NCBI GenBank assembly: GCA_903908605.1
Contig: CAIVSQ010000405.1
Coordinates: forward strand, 1-32,745
DNA length: 32,745 nt
Origin: an uncultured Anaerolineae bacterium
GTDB lineage: Bacteria > Chloroflexota > Anaerolineae > Anaerolineales > Villigracilaceae
Reading direction: 5' to 3'
Position numbers and translations under genes: made by a program. This document shows positions 32,735 to 32,745 of this stretch, one piece after another. Position 1 is the first letter of the stretch; every line of letters starts with the position of its first letter. The notes under the pieces were generated by a model. It was not told the origin of the DNA and ran no database searches. It worked only from the letters and a program-made list of their open reading frames with translations.

Positions 32735-32745
32735 CCATTCGCTCA

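Noticed and set aside
1-32745. CRISPR arrays, tRNA genes, insertion sequences and phage genes
   Set aside because: No regularly spaced repeats, cloverleaf-like segments, transposase motifs, long terminal inverted repeats or phage structural genes were seen by reading.

Overview
The window is a bacterial chromosomal segment with moderately high GC, no tRNA or rRNA genes, no CRISPR array and no recognisable insertion sequence. Gene content suggests a Chloroflexota bacterium, perhaps Anaerolineae: stacked ATGA/GTGA gene overlaps, a minimal-nucleotidyltransferase/B12-radical-SAM/flippase cassette, an RskA-like anti-sigma factor, and many diverse peptide and acyl catabolic enzymes. This placement is an inference from style and content, not from a marker gene.

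Layout. (1) 51-1546: an alpha/beta hydrolase with an Asp nucleophile and a damaged or missing N-terminus, followed by a TetR regulator. (2) 1571-5739, minus strand: two overlapping surface-glycan genes, a GT4-type glycosyltransferase and a very large membrane protein with an O-antigen-ligase-like C-terminal half. (3) 5888-11145, plus strand: a five-gene operon read divergently from the glycan pair behind a strong sigma-70-like promoter. It encodes a nucleotidyltransferase-fold protein, a B12-binding radical SAM enzyme, a methyltransferase, a Wzx-like flippase and a nucleoside-phosphorylase-like protein, each overlapping the next by 4 bp. (4) 11247-13244: an ECF sigma factor and its membrane anti-sigma factor, divergent from a small secreted protein that may be their target. 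(5) 13245-15087: a structured leader with two partly overlapping hairpins, a 39-codon ORF with a strong ribosome binding site, and an ALDH7/antiquitin-type aldehyde dehydrogenase coupled to it. (6) 15335-18742: a rifampin-phosphotransferase-like PEP-utilising enzyme divergent from a TetR regulator, with a palindrome between them over a possible promoter. (7) 19022-32734: twelve co-directional genes with gaps of at most 51 bp and six 4-bp overlaps, behind a clear promoter with an overlapping palindrome.

Region 7 is the most interesting part. It combines two transporters (MFS and EamA), a membrane-anchored S33 hydrolase, a CocE/NonD hydrolase, an enoyl-CoA hydratase-family enzyme, a dipeptide-epimerase-like enolase-superfamily protein, an arginase/agmatinase-family enzyme, a UroD/MtaA-like protein, a TetR regulator, an acyl-CoA ligase with an unusual A10 residue, a serine beta-lactamase-fold hydrolase and a PepD dipeptidase. 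The best single explanation is a pathway that takes up and dismantles an acylated peptide, probably with a non-standard stereocentre and a guanidino group. The substrate is not known from the sequence and this reading is a hypothesis.
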